DNA of 64,000 nt from Flavobacteriaceae bacterium (GTDB lineage: Bacteria; Bacteroidota; Bacteroidia; Flavobacteriales; Flavobacteriaceae). The stretch lies in contig NVXD01000004.1 in assembly GCA_002746415.1 (NCBI GenBank), positions 62,001-126,000 on the forward strand. The letters are read 5' to 3'. How positions within the stretch are numbered: the first letter of the stretch is position 1; every line of letters starts with the position of its first letter. Below, in pieces: positions 34,011 to 43,926 of the stretch. The notes beneath the pieces were generated by a model. The model did not search any database, was not told where the DNA came from, and worked only from the letters and a program-made list of their open reading frames with translations. The position numbers were made by a program, and so were the translations under genes.

Positions 34011-34712
34011 CTAAATCTTGGTTCTAACAGTTCGTTGTTCTATTCTCTTTTCATAATGGTTCCCCTGAAAGATTCGCTGGATAAATATTCCGGGTATATG
34101 AATCTCATTTGGGTCCAATTCCCCTGCAGGAACTAATTCCTCCACCTCAGCTACGGTAATTTTTGCCGCACCACACATCACCGGATTAAAGTTACGCGCA
34201 GTCCCCTTAAAAATAAGGTTCCCAGCTTCATCCCCTTTCCAAGCTTTTACAAATGAAAAATCTGCTTGAAATGCTTCTTCCAAGACATACATCTTTCCAT
34301 TAAATTCTCGGGTTTCTTTTCCTTCGGCTACTTCTGTCCCATATCCGGCAGGAGTGTAAAATGCTGGAAAACCTGATTGGGCTGCACGGCATTTTTCAGC
34401 TAATGTTCCTTGTGGTGTTAATTCAACATCTAATTCTCCATTTAACATTTGGCGCTCAAACTCCTCATTTTCACCCACATAAGAAGAAATCATTTTTTTT
34501 ATTTGATGCTTTTGTAAAAGTAGTCCTAAGCCAAAATCATCTACCCCTGCATTATTAGAGATACAAATGATGTTTTTGACCTCTAAACGCACCAATTCTG
34601 CAATACTATTTTCAGGAATTCCGCACAAACCAAAGCCACCAAGCATAAAAGTCATACTATCTTTAACTCCTTTTAGTGCTTCTTGTACGTTGTCTACGGT
34701 TTTGCGAATCAT
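34011..34712 (-). CDS. scoA: 3-oxoacid CoA-transferase subunit A
   Basis: 233 residues, the alpha subunit of the same transferase. Begins [20 protein letters not shown], then the family signature [20 protein letters not shown] and [11 protein letters not shown]; later [28 protein letters not shown] and [17 protein letters not shown] are all conserved blocks. It starts 2 bp after the stop of the PBP1A gene, so it is cotranscribed with envelope genes, an odd but plausible operon mix. Interacts with ScoB to form the active enzyme. Confidence 0.94.
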   Translation of the reverse strand: MIRKTVDNVQEALKGVKDSMTFMLGGFGLCGIPENSIAELVRLEVKNIICISNNAGVDDFGLGLLLQKHQIKKMISSYVGENEEFERQMLNGELDVELTPQGTLAEKCRAAQSGFPAFYTPAGYGTEVAEGKETREFNGKMYVLEEAFQADFSFVKAWKGDEAGNLIFKGTARNFNPVMCGAAKITVAEVEELVPAGELDPNEIHIPGIFIQRIFQGNHYEKRIEQRTVRTKI

Positions 34713-34714
34713 TT

Positions 34715-37060
34715 TTAAAAATCTAAGTCGTCTATATCATAATCAGCATCTGTATCCTGTTGCATTTCTTCTCTAAACTTATCACAATCTACAACAATGG
34801 AAAGTTCTTCTGGTTCTGGAAATTCTTGATCCGAGACTTCAAGCTCTTCGTTGGCATAATTCTTTTTCATATACAAGCCCCATATAGGCAATGCCATGGA
34901 AGCTCCTTGACCATAGGTGATGCTCTTAAAATGTATGGATCTATTATCACCGCCAACCCAAACTCCTGTAACTAGGTTGGGTACCATTCCCATAAACCAA
35001 CCATCACTCTGGTTCTGAGTTGTTCCTGTTTTTCCGGCAATAGGATTTTGAAATCCATAAGGGTAACCAGTAATGATTCTATCATACTCAGCCCTATATT
35101 TCTCTGCTCCTTGTGTTCTTAATCGCACTCCAGAACCGCCACGTGTAACACCTTGCATTAAATTGACCATAGCATATGCTACATCCTCACTCAAAACATC
35201 TTTGGTTTCCGGCACATATTCAAAAAGTACTTGTCCATTTTTATCTTCAATACGAGTAACCATAACTGGTTTTACATACACGCCTTGGTTTACAAAGGTT
35301 CCATAAGCCCCAACCATTTCATATACATTCATATCTTGTGTTCCCAAAGCCATTGATGGAACTTCTAATATATCTTTAGTTATCCCCATGTTTTTAATGA
35401 TAGCGGCAACTGATTTGGGTCCTACCTTATCTATCAATTGTGCTGTTACCGTGTTTACCGAATTTGCCAAAGCATGTTTCAAAGTATAACTTTCTCCAGA
35501 ATATTTTCCGTCAGAATTATCTGGACACCATGGCTCTGGGTTTCCATGTTTATTGGCTTCAATACAATATTTCATGTCTGGTAAGGAATCACAAGGGGAC
35601 AGACGCAATTGATCAATCGCCGCTGCGTAAACAAATGGTTTAAAGGTAGAACCGGCTTGTCTTGCTCCTTGTATGACATGGTCATATTGGAAGTGTTTAT
35701 AATTTAATCCTCCCACCCAGGCCTTTACATGACCTGTTTGTGGCTCCATAGACATCATGGCTGTCCTTAAAAAAGTTTTATAATATCTTATAGAGTCTAA
35801 AGGAGTCATTACGGTATCTTTTTCTTGGGTGTCACTGTTCCAGTCAAATACGGTCATTTCCGTTTTATGTTTAAAGGAATTCCGAATTTCTTCCTCAGAT
35901 TTTCCTTCTTTTTTCATAATTCGCCATCGTTCCGAACTCCTCATGGCACGTTCCATGATGGCATCAATCTCCTTTTTTTCCAAATCTACAAAAGGTGCTG
36001 TTCTATTTTTTTCAGGGGTGTTTTGACGGAAAAATTCAGCTTGCAATTTGGTCATATGCTCTTTTACCGCCTCTTCTGCATTGGCTTGCATTCTAGAATC
36101 AATGGTGGTATAAATTTTTAAGCCATCTAAATAGAGGTTGTATTTATCACGACCATCATCCGATACTGGCATAGGATTATTCTCAATCCATCTATTCATG
36201 AATTTTTGCAGGTTCATTCTAAAATACGTGGCCAAACCTTCACGATGGTTTTCTGGACTAAAATTAATGTCCATCTTTAATGCCTGTAATGAATCTTTTT
36301 CCTTTTCAGTGATATAATCATATTTGGCCATCTGTGCCAACACCGTATTTCTACGATTAAATACCAATTTTTCTCTCCTAATAGGATTATAGTACGATGA
36401 GTTTTTTAACATTCCTACTAGCATCGCTGACTCTTCAACTTTTAAATCTATAGGTTCTTTTCCAAAATAAATACGTGCTGCAGAACGAATACCATCTGCA
36501 CTATAGTGGAAATCATATTGATTTAAATACATTTTTATGATTTCTTCTTTGGTATAATTTCGTTCCAAGCGCGTAGAGATAACCCATTCTTTTGCCTTTT
36601 GTTTAATTGTTTCAAATATGCTATTGGTTCTTACTCCAACAAAAAGTTGCCTAGCCAATTGCTGCGTAATGGTACTTGCGCCACCTCTTGTCCCCAAAAA
36701 AACGACAGCTCTGACCGTGCCTCGGGCATCAATTCCTGAGTGGTCAAAAAACCGATTATCTTCAGTGGCTACAAGGGCATCTACTAAATTTTGTGGTAAG
36801 GCATCATACTCCACCGGGGTTCTGTTGTCATTCAAATAAAATTTTCCCAGTAATTCTCTATCGGAAGAAATAATTTGCGAAGCTAAATTGGTTTGTGGAT
36901 TTTCTAAATGCTCAAATGTGGGCATTTCTCCTAAAAAGCCCCAAGAAGCCAATAAAAATAAAAGTGCAAAGGCAAACCCTCCTGTTGCAAATAAAATCCA
37001 AAACCATTTGATAAATGTAAAGAACCCTTTGTTCTTCTTTTTCTTTACCGCTTTTGCCAT
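34715..37060 (-). CDS. Class A penicillin-binding protein 1A (transglycosylase/transpeptidase)
   Basis: 781 residues. Polymerises and cross-links peptidoglycan in the periplasm. A short basic cytoplasmic tail ([12 protein letters not shown]) precedes one membrane segment (about residues 17-40). The GT51 glycosyltransferase domain has [14 protein letters not shown] (catalytic Glu) and [15 protein letters not shown]. The transpeptidase domain has the active-site [14 protein letters not shown] (S-x-x-K), SVNTVTAQ and [13 protein letters not shown]. The C-terminus ends in an acidic tail ([13 protein letters not shown]). It starts 5 bp after gldH and is followed by scoA, an operon linked to envelope biogenesis. 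Confidence 0.95.
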   Translation of the reverse strand: MAKAVKKKKNKGFFTFIKWFWILFATGGFAFALLFLLASWGFLGEMPTFEHLENPQTNLASQIISSDRELLGKFYLNDNRTPVEYDALPQNLVDALVATEDNRFFDHSGIDARGTVRAVVFLGTRGGASTITQQLARQLFVGVRTNSIFETIKQKAKEWVISTRLERNYTKEEIIKMYLNQYDFHYSADGIRSAARIYFGKEPIDLKVEESAMLVGMLKNSSYYNPIRREKLVFNRRNTVLAQMAKYDYITEKEKDSLQALKMDINFSPENHREGLATYFRMNLQKFMNRWIENNPMPVSDDGRDKYNLYLDGLKIYTTIDSRMQANAEEAVKEHMTKLQAEFFRQNTPEKNRTAPFVDLEKKEIDAIMERAMRSSERWRIMKKEGKSEEEIRNSFKHKTEMTVFDWNSDTQEKDTVMTPLDSIRYYKTFLRTAMMSMEPQTGHVKAWVGGLNYKHFQYDHVIQGARQAGSTFKPFVYAAAIDQLRLSPCDSLPDMKYCIEANKHGNPEPWCPDNSDGKYSGESYTLKHALANSVNTVTAQLIDKVGPKSVAAIIKNMGITKDILEVPSMALGTQDMNVYEMVGAYGTFVNQGVYVKPVMVTRIEDKNGQVLFEYVPETKDVLSEDVAYAMVNLMQGVTRGGSGVRLRTQGAEKYRAEYDRIITGYPYGFQNPIAGKTGTTQNQSDGWFMGMVPNLVTGVWVGGDNRSIHFKSITYGQGASMALPIWGLYMKKNYANEELEVSDQEFPEPEELSIVVDCDKFREEMQQDTDADYDIDDLDF

Positions 37061-37065
37061 AGCTA

Positions 37066-37554
37066 CTAATTACTTTTTTCTATTTGGAACCCTACATCAG
37101 TAATTCCTTCTAAATCCATTACACCTTCAACATTCCCATTTTTGCGCATGGCATGCGATAGTTGTACGGTATATACGCCACTACTTGGAAAAACGATGTT
37201 TTCTTTATACCATAATTTGTTTTCCTTTATACTTCCTTGTCCTTTTCCAATCCATTGCCCATCTGGCAAAGCCATTTCAAACTCCAAAGTATCTTTTACA
37301 GTTTCTCCATTGGGGTAATTTAATTCTGCAATTAAAAAAAGGTTGCTATAGGGAAACATATTATCGTTTCTGATATTGATAAATAAATTATGGGCATGTA
37401 TAGTATCCATATCCAAAAAGGTGAATTCAATGATATTATCCTTGCCCCAACTTCCATTATTAGTGGCTTTATATTCAGAAAATACTGTTTTACCATCATT
37501 GCAACTACTCGCAAAAACGATTAAAAACAACATAAAAAACAAGTTCTTAAACAT
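37066..37554 (-). CDS. gldH: Gliding motility lipoprotein GldH
   Basis: 162 residues from the ATG at 37554 (MFKNLFFMLFLIVFASSCND), a lipoprotein signal with cysteine at 18; longer frame starts inside ricT are rejected. GldH is needed with GldB/D/I/J for type IX secretion and gliding in Flavobacterium. Conserved stretches: WGKDNIIEFTFLDMDTIHAH, LFINIRNDNMFPYSNLFLI, LPDGQWIGKGQGSIKENKLW and SHAMRKNGNVEGVMDLEGITDVG. The neighbourhood ricT-gldH-PBP1A is the usual one in Flavobacteriaceae. The start codon overlaps the ricT end by 8 bp, suggesting coupled translation. Confidence 0.93.
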   Translation of the reverse strand: MFKNLFFMLFLIVFASSCNDGKTVFSEYKATNNGSWGKDNIIEFTFLDMDTIHAHNLFINIRNDNMFPYSNLFLIAELNYPNGETVKDTLEFEMALPDGQWIGKGQGSIKENKLWYKENIVFPSSGVYTVQLSHAMRKNGNVEGVMDLEGITDVGFQIEKSN

Positions 37555-38707
37555 TTTTTGTCTGCTTATTTTTATCTCTCTTATTTTTATTCCTGTTCTT
37601 ATTCCTTTTTCGTTTGGGTTGATCAAAACGAGTTAAGCTATCTTGCCCAACAACATTTTCAAACACCTTTTTCTCCTCTATAATATTGTCCTCGGAATAT
37701 TCTTCCAAGCTTTCTACTTTTTCTCCTTTTTTATTTTTTTCTAGAATTTCTGTAACCTGTTCTTTTTTTAGAGTATGCCATGTTGCAGGGTCATTCCTAT
37801 AAGAGAACCATAGTGTTTCTTTAAAAATATCTGTTTTTTGACAAAAAGCAAGTCCCTTTTCTGTTAGTAATTTACTGTCTTGTGAGGGAAAATCTTTTAG
37901 AGCATCAATATACATGTCTAATTCATAGTTTAGACAACACTTTAATTTACCACATTGTCCAGCTAATTTTTGTGGGTTTAAGGAAAGTTGTTGGTAACGA
38001 GCAGCAGCTGTGCTTACTGACCTAAAATCTGTCAACCAAGTGGAGCAACATAGCTCTCTTCCACAAGAACCAATACCTCCCAAGCGTTGTGCTTCTTGCC
38101 TATAGCCTATTTGGCGCATCTCTATACGAATGCTAAAAGCCTTGGCCATATCCTTTATCAACTGTCTAAAATCCACTCGGTCTTCGGCAGTATAATAAAA
38201 AGTAGCTTTAGAAGAGTCTCCTTGGAATTCTACATCTGAAATTTTCATTTGTAGCTTAAGAGCTATTGCAATTTCACGAGCTCGTTTTTTTATTTCCTCT
38301 TCTTTATCTCTGCATTTTTGCCAAATATCAACATCTTTTTGAGAGGCTTTTCTATATAATTTCGGAAGTTCTGGGTCCTTATAATCAACCTTCTTCTTGG
38401 TCATTTGTACCCTGACCAATTCCCCTGTCAAAGTTACCATGCCTACATCATGACCAGATTTTGCCTGCGTGGCCACTATATCCCCAATTGAAAGGGATAA
38501 TTTCTCTGAATTTTTGAAAAACTCTTTTCTGCTATTTTTAAAACGAACTTCTATGCAATTAAACTGTTCTTCCCCATTGGGCAGGGACATATTGGAAAGC
38601 CAATCAAAAACTGTTAGTTTATTACATCCATCTGTGCCACAAGTACCATTGTTCTTGCACCCACCAGGTTGTCCGTCTTTACCAGTTGAACAACTGCTAC
38701 AACCCAT
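37547..38707 (-). CDS. ricT: RicT/YaaT-like PSP1-domain protein
   Basis: 386 residues. The PSP1 C-terminal domain carries the cysteine cluster typical of RicT (GGIGSCGRELCCSTWL, then LAGQCGKLKCCLNYE), which in Bacillus takes part in an iron-sulfur complex influencing RNase Y. The N-terminus has a second cysteine-rich patch (GCSSCSTGKDGQPGGCKNNG TCGTDGC), and the C-terminus is a basic tail (KRKRNKNRNKNKRDK). Flavobacterial members carry this extended tail. It heads the gldH-PBP1A-sco operon and overlaps gldH by 8 bp. RNA maturation role inferred by homology only. Confidence 0.88.
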   Translation of the reverse strand: MGCSSCSTGKDGQPGGCKNNGTCGTDGCNKLTVFDWLSNMSLPNGEEQFNCIEVRFKNSRKEFFKNSEKLSLSIGDIVATQAKSGHDVGMVTLTGELVRVQMTKKKVDYKDPELPKLYRKASQKDVDIWQKCRDKEEEIKKRAREIAIALKLQMKISDVEFQGDSSKATFYYTAEDRVDFRQLIKDMAKAFSIRIEMRQIGYRQEAQRLGGIGSCGRELCCSTWLTDFRSVSTAAARYQQLSLNPQKLAGQCGKLKCCLNYELDMYIDALKDFPSQDSKLLTEKGLAFCQKTDIFKETLWFSYRNDPATWHTLKKEQVTEILEKNKKGEKVESLEEYSEDNIIEEKKVFENVVGQDSLTRFDQPKRKRNKNRNKNKRDKNKQTKNV

Positions 38708-38862
38708 AATATATATATTGATTTAGTAAAATGACAATGCATTTTTACTAATAAAGGTTCATAAAAAATTACTTAAAAGTAAAGATAGCATAATTTGTGT
38801 CGGATTGAAAATCTGACTCAACAATTGGGTATTAATGCTATTCTTTATTAAATATAACAAAG

Positions 38863-39894
38863 TTATTTCTTGAATTTTAATACTTCTGAGCGACCTTTTT
38901 TAAATATTTTATTACTAGCTCCCTTGCCTTTTCTAAGCTTTTTTTGTTCCTCAAAAGGAAGCGCATAGATTTCCTTACATCCATCAGAACAACAATTATC
39001 CAATTGCTTTGCACAGGATTCACATTGAATAAACAACAAATGACAGGCTTCGTTGGCACAATTTACATGCTCGTCATAAGGGTTTCCGCATTGGTGACAA
39101 TTAGAAATGACATCTTCGGATATACGTTCTCCTCTTCTGTGATCAAACACAAAATTTTTTCCTAAAAATTTATTCTCAAGGTTCTGACTTTCTATTTGTC
39201 TGGCATATTCAATTATTCCTCCTTCTAGTTGATATACTTGTTTAAACCCTTTGTGCTTGTAGTATGCACTTGCTTTTTCACAACGTATTCCGCCTGTACA
39301 GTACATGACCAATTTTTTATCTTCTTTGTGGTCCTTAAGATCATTCTCAATAATGTCTAACGAGTCTCGAAATGTATCCACATCTGGTGTAATGGCATTT
39401 TTAAAACGGCCTATTTCACTTTCATAGTGGTTTCGCATATCTACCAATATAGTATCTGGGTCTTCAATAAGCGCATTAAATTTTTTGGCATTTACATGAA
39501 TCCCTTTATTTGTTGCATCAAAAGTGTCATCATTTAATCCATCTGCTACAATCTTTTTTCGGACTTTGACCTTTAGTTTTAAAAAAGATTTATTGTCTTG
39601 CTCCCGAGCAATATTCAAGCGAATATTTTCAAAAAAACTGATGCTGTCCATATGTGCTTTAAATGCATGGAAATTTTCTGCAGGAACAGACAATTGAGCA
39701 TTTACTCCTTCATGGGCAACATATATTCTACCCAAGACATCCAACTCATTCCAATGGATAAATAAATGATTTCTAAAAATTTGTGGATTCCCTAATTGTG
39801 CATACGTATAGAAAGAGATGGTAAGCCGTTCTTTGCCGGCCTCTTCAATAAGAACTTCTCTTTCTTTTGCACTTAATGTATTGTACAGTTGCAT
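38863..39894 (-). CDS. trhO: Oxygen-dependent tRNA uridine(34) hydroxylase TrhO
   Basis: 343 residues. A rhodanese domain with active-site loop YCTGGIRCEKASAYYKHKGF is preceded by an acylphosphatase-like domain (LDVLGRIYVAHEGVNAQLSV) and followed by a cysteine-rich zinc-like region (NCHQCGNPYDEHVNCANEAC, then CESCAKQLDNCCSDGCKEIY). This is the TrhO (YceA) architecture; the enzyme hydroxylates uridine 34 in some tRNAs using oxygen. The C-terminus is basic. A TATCTTTG promoter element lies 40-47 bp upstream (39934-39941, minus). Confidence 0.92.
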   Translation of the reverse strand: MQLYNTLSAKEREVLIEEAGKERLTISFYTYAQLGNPQIFRNHLFIHWNELDVLGRIYVAHEGVNAQLSVPAENFHAFKAHMDSISFFENIRLNIAREQDNKSFLKLKVKVRKKIVADGLNDDTFDATNKGIHVNAKKFNALIEDPDTILVDMRNHYESEIGRFKNAITPDVDTFRDSLDIIENDLKDHKEDKKLVMYCTGGIRCEKASAYYKHKGFKQVYQLEGGIIEYARQIESQNLENKFLGKNFVFDHRRGERISEDVISNCHQCGNPYDEHVNCANEACHLLFIQCESCAKQLDNCCSDGCKEIYALPFEEQKKLRKGKGASNKIFKKGRSEVLKFKK

Positions 39895-39933
39895 GCTATA
39901 CCAATGTTTAAGTTAAAAGAATAAATGAAAGGG

Positions 39934-39941
39934 CAAAGATA
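39934..39941 (-). promoter_or_regulatory. trhO -7 promoter element TATCTTTG
   Basis: Exact TAnnTTTG match on the minus strand, 40 bp upstream of the trhO start, giving a predicted 35-nt leader. No TTG at the ideal upstream distance. Confidence 0.45.
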
Positions 39942-40049
39942 AATAATATTAGGCTATATGTAGTAATAGATGCGAACATCATATACCTCAATGGGTAAGG
40001 TTTACCCTAGTACTGTTCGTGAAATTTGTATTTTCATTTGCTTAAATTA

Positions 40050-40081
40050 AAAAGAGCTTTGAGGATTCTCAAAGCTCTTTT
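40050..40081 (-). terminator. Terminator of a leftward small gene
   Basis: Perfect 14-bp stem with a GATT loop; on the minus strand it is followed by a T-rich tract (TTTTTAATTT). It lies 9 bp after the stop of the candidate small gene at 40091 and cannot belong to trhO, which starts farther left. Confidence 0.75.
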
Positions 40082-40090
40082 AAGGTCATC

Positions 40091-40198
40091 TCATGTGCTC
40101 TCTTTTTCATAGAATTTCAACAAAAGTGAAAGAGTATGACCATCGTTTACCAAAGTATAAACTTTGGCGTATTGAGTTAGTTTGTCTTTAAGATGCAT
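40091..40198 (-). CDS. Candidate small protein divergent from recA
   Basis: 35 residues from the ATG at 40198 ([35 protein letters not shown]); an adjacent ATG at 40201 is equally possible. A longer frame reaches 40336 but runs through the recA promoter and coding start on the opposite strand and is rejected. A strong intrinsic terminator lies 9 bp after its stop, in the orientation to serve only this gene. Soluble, mixed charge, no known domain; I have an impression of similar short proteins in other flavobacteria but cannot confirm it. Divergent to recA. Confidence 0.55.
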   Translation of the reverse strand: MHLKDKLTQYAKVYTLVNDGHTLSLLLKFYEKEST

Positions 40199-40274
40199 CA
40201 TTTTTAAAAAGGTTGCGTTGGCATTGTTATATGATAAAAGAATTGGTAATTTAGCTTTCCTAATTTTATATATA

Positions 40275-41282
40275 ATGAGCACAGAAAAAGAAGCAAAATT
40301 AAAGGCCCTTAAACTTACTTTAGACAAACTGGACAAAACCTATGGTAAAGGTGCAGTAATGAAAATGGGGGATATGGCTGTAGAAGACATGGAGGTAATT
40401 TCTTCTGGCTCTTTAGGCTTAGATATTGCTCTTGGTGTTGGTGGTTACCCTAGAGGAAGAGTTGTGGAAATATATGGTCCTGAATCCTCTGGTAAAACAA
40501 CATTGACCTTGCATGCCATGGCTGAAGCTCAAAAAAATGGAGGAATTGCTGCTTTTATAGATGCTGAACATGCTTTTGATCGTTTTTATGCTAAAAACTT
40601 AGGTGTGGATATAGAAAACTTAATTATTTCCCAACCTGATAATGGAGAACAAGCTTTAGAAATTGCTGATAATCTGATTCGTTCTGGAGCCATAGACATT
40701 GTTGTTATAGATTCTGTAGCTGCATTGACTCCAAAAAGTGAAATTGAAGGGGAAATGGGAGACTCTAAAATGGGACTGCACGCCCGTTTAATGTCGCAGG
40801 CCCTTAGAAAATTAACCGGTTCTATAAGCAAGACCAATTGTACGGTTATTTTCATCAATCAATTGCGTGAGAAAATTGGGGTAATGTTCGGTAATCCTGA
40901 GGTAACCACAGGTGGTAATGCATTAAAATTCTATGCTTCTGTACGATTAGATATAAGAAGATCTACACAAATAAAAGATACAGATGGCAAAGTACTAGGA
41001 AACAAAACCCGTGTTAAGGTGGTAAAAAATAAAGTTGCCCCCCCATTTAGGACAGCAGAGTTTGATATTATGTACGGTGAGGGAATCTCCCAAGTAGGTG
41101 AGATATTAGACATTGGTGTTGAATTTGAAATCATTAAGAAAAGTGGTTCCTGGTTTAGCTATGGAGACACTAAGCTTGGTCAAGGCAGGGACGCTGTTAA
41201 AACCCTACTACTAGACAATCCCGAACTGCTGGAAGAGCTTAAAGGAAAAATTAAAGAAGCCTTAAGCACCCTAAAAGAATAA
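40275..41282 (+). CDS. recA: Recombinase RecA
   Basis: 335 residues from the ATG at 40275 ([20 protein letters not shown]); a longer frame from 40182 has 31 non-conserved residues. Forms ATP-dependent filaments on single-stranded DNA for recombination and SOS induction. Walker [16 protein letters not shown] (about residue 67), Walker [14 protein letters not shown]1 and L2 loops [20 protein letters not shown] and [21 protein letters not shown] are all intact. No LexA-box-like palindrome was seen. A terminator follows directly. Confidence 0.98.
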   Translation: MSTEKEAKLKALKLTLDKLDKTYGKGAVMKMGDMAVEDMEVISSGSLGLDIALGVGGYPRGRVVEIYGPESSGKTTLTLHAMAEAQKNGGIAAFIDAEHAFDRFYAKNLGVDIENLIISQPDNGEQALEIADNLIRSGAIDIVVIDSVAALTPKSEIEGEMGDSKMGLHARLMSQALRKLTGSISKTNCTVIFINQLREKIGVMFGNPEVTTGGNALKFYASVRLDIRRSTQIKDTDGKVLGNKTRVKVVKNKVAPPFRTAEFDIMYGEGISQVGEILDIGVEFEIIKKSGSWFSYGDTKLGQGRDAVKTLLLDNPELLEELKGKIKEALSTLKE

Positions 41283-41283
41283 A

Positions 41284-41310
41284 AAAAATCCCGACTAAAT
41301 CGGGATTTTT
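41284..41310 (+). terminator. recA terminator
   Basis: Eleven-bp stem AAAAATCCCGA/TCGGGATTTTT with a 5-nt loop, immediately after the recA stop and followed by a T-rich run. Confidence 0.9.
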
Positions 41311-41368
41311 TATTTATAAACGCAACCTTTATTTTTTATTTTCATCTTATAGAAAGATATAATGAATT

Positions 41369-41788
41369 ATGAAGGGGATGTTTTTCTATTTGGTTGTTTT
41401 TTTAACCATGGTGACCCTTGGGTCATGTAGCTTGGACAATGATGATGTTAACTTTGAATTTGCTTATTTGCAGATAGTAAATGTGGAGGTGCCAGAGTCC
41501 TTTGAATTTGAAAATACTTATAAAATTAATGTCACTTATCTTAGGTCTGATGAGTGTACTTTTTTTCAAAGGTTTGATGTAGCTAAAACAGGCGAAACGA
41601 CAAGAGAATTCGTCGTTATTGGCTCAGTTTTGACTGATGAAGAACAATGTACAGAAGTAAATCAAGAAATAGAAACTTCATTTGATTTTCAAGTCTTATA
41701 TTCAGACACATATTTTTTTAAGTTTTGGACTGGAGAAGATGAAAATGGAAACCCTCAATTTATAGAGGTTGAAGTACCTGTTAATTAA
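41369..41788 (+). CDS. Small conserved-type lipoprotein, unknown function
   Basis: 139 residues. MKGMFFYLVVFLTMVTLGSC is a lipoprotein signal with the lipobox cysteine at residue 20, followed by SLDNDD, an acidic outer-membrane-type linker. The rest looks like a single beta-sandwich: FAYLQIVNVEVPESFEFENT, YKINVTYLRSDECTFFQRF, TSFDFQVLYSDTYFFKFWTG, with two cysteines (ECTFF, EQCTE) that could form a disulfide. No family recognised. It lies between recA and the ECF sigma gene, 29 bp upstream of the latter on the same strand, so it may be part of the same transcription unit and a regulon reporter. Confidence 0.75.
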   Translation: MKGMFFYLVVFLTMVTLGSCSLDNDDVNFEFAYLQIVNVEVPESFEFENTYKINVTYLRSDECTFFQRFDVAKTGETTREFVVIGSVLTDEEQCTEVNQEIETSFDFQVLYSDTYFFKFWTGEDENGNPQFIEVEVPVN

Positions 41789-41817
41789 GTATAAACTATC
41801 TAATCAATACCAACAAT

Positions 41818-42348
41818 TTGAGTTTAGACAAGCTCATACATGACTGTAAGAAGGGTAAAAGAAAGGCCCAAGAACAACTATACCGCAATTATGCGAGTGT
41901 ACTCTTTGGTGTATGCCTAAAATATTCTCGAAATAAGACTGAAGCTGAAGATAACCTGCATGATAGTTTCATGACCATTTTTAGTAAAATTGAACAATAC
42001 ACTAAAAAAGGCTCTTTTGAAGGATGGATAAAAAGAATTACGGTAAACACCGTTTTACAAAAATATAGAAAAGAAGAGCATCTTAACCTTGTATCTGAGA
42101 ATTTTGAAGAAGAAATAAATATTGATACCAGTTACGCAGACATTAGTTTAACCACGCTGCTTGGCTACATTCAAGAACTCCCAAATAAATACCGAACAAC
42201 CTTTAACCTGTATGTGCTAGATGGTTATTCCCATAAAGAAATAAGTGATTTGTTGGGGACGTCTACTGGGACATCAAAATCCAATCTTGCTAGAGCAAGA
42301 ATGATATTAAAAGAAAAAATCGAAAAAGAAAACATAAATATTGCCTAA
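41818..42348 (+). CDS. ECF-type RNA polymerase sigma factor
   Basis: 176 residues starting at a TTG at 41818; no ATG lies upstream before the in-frame stop, and the conserved LDKLIHDCKKGKRKAQEQLY N-terminus requires this start. Region 2 includes LFGVCLKYSRNKTEAEDNLH and DSFMTIFSKIEQYTKKGSFEGWIKRITVNTVL; region 4 is LPNKYRTTFNLYVLDGYSHK EISDLLGTSTGTSKSNLARAR. The next gene, 12 bp downstream, encodes a protein with an anti-sigma-like N-terminus fused to an outer-membrane barrel. A weak start codon may keep its level low. Confidence 0.92.
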   Translation: MSLDKLIHDCKKGKRKAQEQLYRNYASVLFGVCLKYSRNKTEAEDNLHDSFMTIFSKIEQYTKKGSFEGWIKRITVNTVLQKYRKEEHLNLVSENFEEEINIDTSYADISLTTLLGYIQELPNKYRTTFNLYVLDGYSHKEISDLLGTSTGTSKSNLARARMILKEKIEKENINIA

Positions 42349-42360
42349 CGTATTACAGAG

Positions 42361-43848
42361 ATGAATAAGAATAATCTTGACAATTTGTTTCAAGAGAAGC
42401 TAAAAGGCTTTGAAGATATTCCAGATGAAAAAGTTTGGAGATCTATTGCCGCCTCCTTGGAAAAAAAGAAAAAAACCCGAAAGGTTGTCCCCATTTGGTG
42501 GAGACTTGGAGGTGTGGCAGCAGCATTGGCCATATTATTATATGTAATTAATCCTTTTGGAAATACAACAGATTCCAATATCATTATCACCGATGTTGAA
42601 AACACCTTGCCAAATACTGGTGAAGAAATAAATACTGATAAAAACCTAATAGTTCCTGCTAACCAAAACAAGGAGGTGCAAGTAGTGTCTGGTGAGGAGA
42701 CTAAATTGAATTTAGAAATAGATGAAATAGGTGGGGCTAATACTCAATATACAACCAATGATGCCATTGCAAACATCCTTTCTGAAAAAATAATTCAAAA
42801 AAACAGTCAGATAACGGCAATTGAAAATTCAAATCAGCAATCAAACAAGTCTGTGGAGAATACAAATTTGAAGTCTTTTGATTTGCCTTCCAATACAAAT
42901 GAGGAAGTTGTTGCTGTAGAAAATGACATGGATACTTCTGAAAAGAATACAGATAAAATTAGTTTAAAATATGAAGAGGCAGTTCAAAATATCCTTAATG
43001 AAACAAACACAAAAGAGGCAATAGCCTTAAATGAAGACGAAAAAAAGAACCTTGAAAAGGACCCCTCTAAAAAATCTATTTTTGAGGCAATAGACGAGAC
43101 AGAAGATGAGCTTGTTGTAGAAAACAATTCTAAGAAATGGTCAGTTGAACCAAGTATTGCACCTGTTTATTTTAATGGAATTGGCAATGGTTCTCCGATT
43201 CATTCAGATTTTATCTCTAACTCTAAATCTGGAGATGTAAACTTAAGTTTTGGGGTAAATATTTCTTATGACATTAGTAAAAAACTAAGCGTACGCTCTG
43301 GTATACATAAAGTGGATTATGGCTACAACACCAATAATATAGCCTTTTCATCCACATTAAGCGGCATTAATGATATTGCCAATATAGATTATACGGATAA
43401 TTCTAGAAATATTGTAGTGGAGAGCAATCTTAAACCCTCCGCCTTTGACGTCTCATCCAAAGAAACATCTTTTGCAGATACATCATTGGACGGTAGCATG
43501 TTACAGCAGTTTGGTTATATAGAAATGCCTATCGAATTGAATTATGCGTTAGTAGATAAGAAAATTGGCATTAATCTTATTGGAGGTTTTAGCTCCATGT
43601 TTTTAATGGACAACAACGTTATTTTAGAATCTGATGGTCTATCTACTGAAATAGGTAAGGCCAACAATATAAATGCTATAAACTTTAGTACCAATATCGG
43701 TTTTGGAATAAATTATAAGCTTACGCCTAAAGCACAATTTAATATAGAGCCTATGTTTAAATATCATTTGAATACTTTTTCTGAAACCTCAGGAAATTTT
43801 CAACCGTATTCTATAGGAGTTTATACTGGAATAAAATTTAAGTTTTAA
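42361..43848 (+). CDS. Fusion of cytoplasmic anti-sigma-like domain, membrane helix and outer-membrane barrel (PorT-like)
   Basis: 495 residues. The first ~45 residues (NNLDNLFQEKLKGFEDIPDE, KVWRSIAASLEKKKK) match the N-terminus of Bacteroidetes membrane-anchored anti-sigma factors; one membrane helix follows (GGVAAALAILLYVINPF, about residues 51-68). Then comes a ~180-residue acidic, Asn/Glu-rich linker and a C-terminal beta-rich domain (SVEPSIAPVYFNGIGNGSP onward, ending in YSIGVYTGIKFKF with a terminal aromatic) typical of porin-like outer-membrane barrels. The linker could span the periplasm so that one protein joins outer membrane and cytoplasmic sigma factor. The last residue F fits barrel assembly signals. 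Confidence 0.82.
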   Translation: MNKNNLDNLFQEKLKGFEDIPDEKVWRSIAASLEKKKKTRKVVPIWWRLGGVAAALAILLYVINPFGNTTDSNIIITDVENTLPNTGEEINTDKNLIVPANQNKEVQVVSGEETKLNLEIDEIGGANTQYTTNDAIANILSEKIIQKNSQITAIENSNQQSNKSVENTNLKSFDLPSNTNEEVVAVENDMDTSEKNTDKISLKYEEAVQNILNETNTKEAIALNEDEKKNLEKDPSKKSIFEAIDETEDELVVENNSKKWSVEPSIAPVYFNGIGNGSPIHSDFISNSKSGDVNLSFGVNISYDISKKLSVRSGIHKVDYGYNTNNIAFSSTLSGINDIANIDYTDNSRNIVVESNLKPSAFDVSSKETSFADTSLDGSMLQQFGYIEMPIELNYALVDKKIGINLIGGFSSMFLMDNNVILESDGLSTEIGKANNINAINFSTNIGFGINYKLTPKAQFNIEPMFKYHLNTFSETSGNFQPYSIGVYTGIKFKF

Positions 43849-43892
43849 AGATGTTGGTTAGGTAATCATTGCCACTTGGTAATGATGCTTTT

Positions 43893-43926
43893 TAAACGCC
43901 CCGCAAAAGTGGGGCGTTTATTTTTT
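43893..43926 (+). terminator. Terminator after the sigma/anti-sigma operon
   Basis: Ten-bp GC-rich stem TAAACGCCCC/GGGGCGTTTA, 8-nt loop, followed by TTTTTT. It overlaps the plsC stop codon (43918-43920) on the opposite strand. A second, imperfect hairpin lies just before it (43868-43887). Confidence 0.85.

Noticed and set aside
40202-40336. N-terminal extension of the small gene opposite recA
   Set aside because: It overlaps the recA promoter and start in antisense, with no conserved features.
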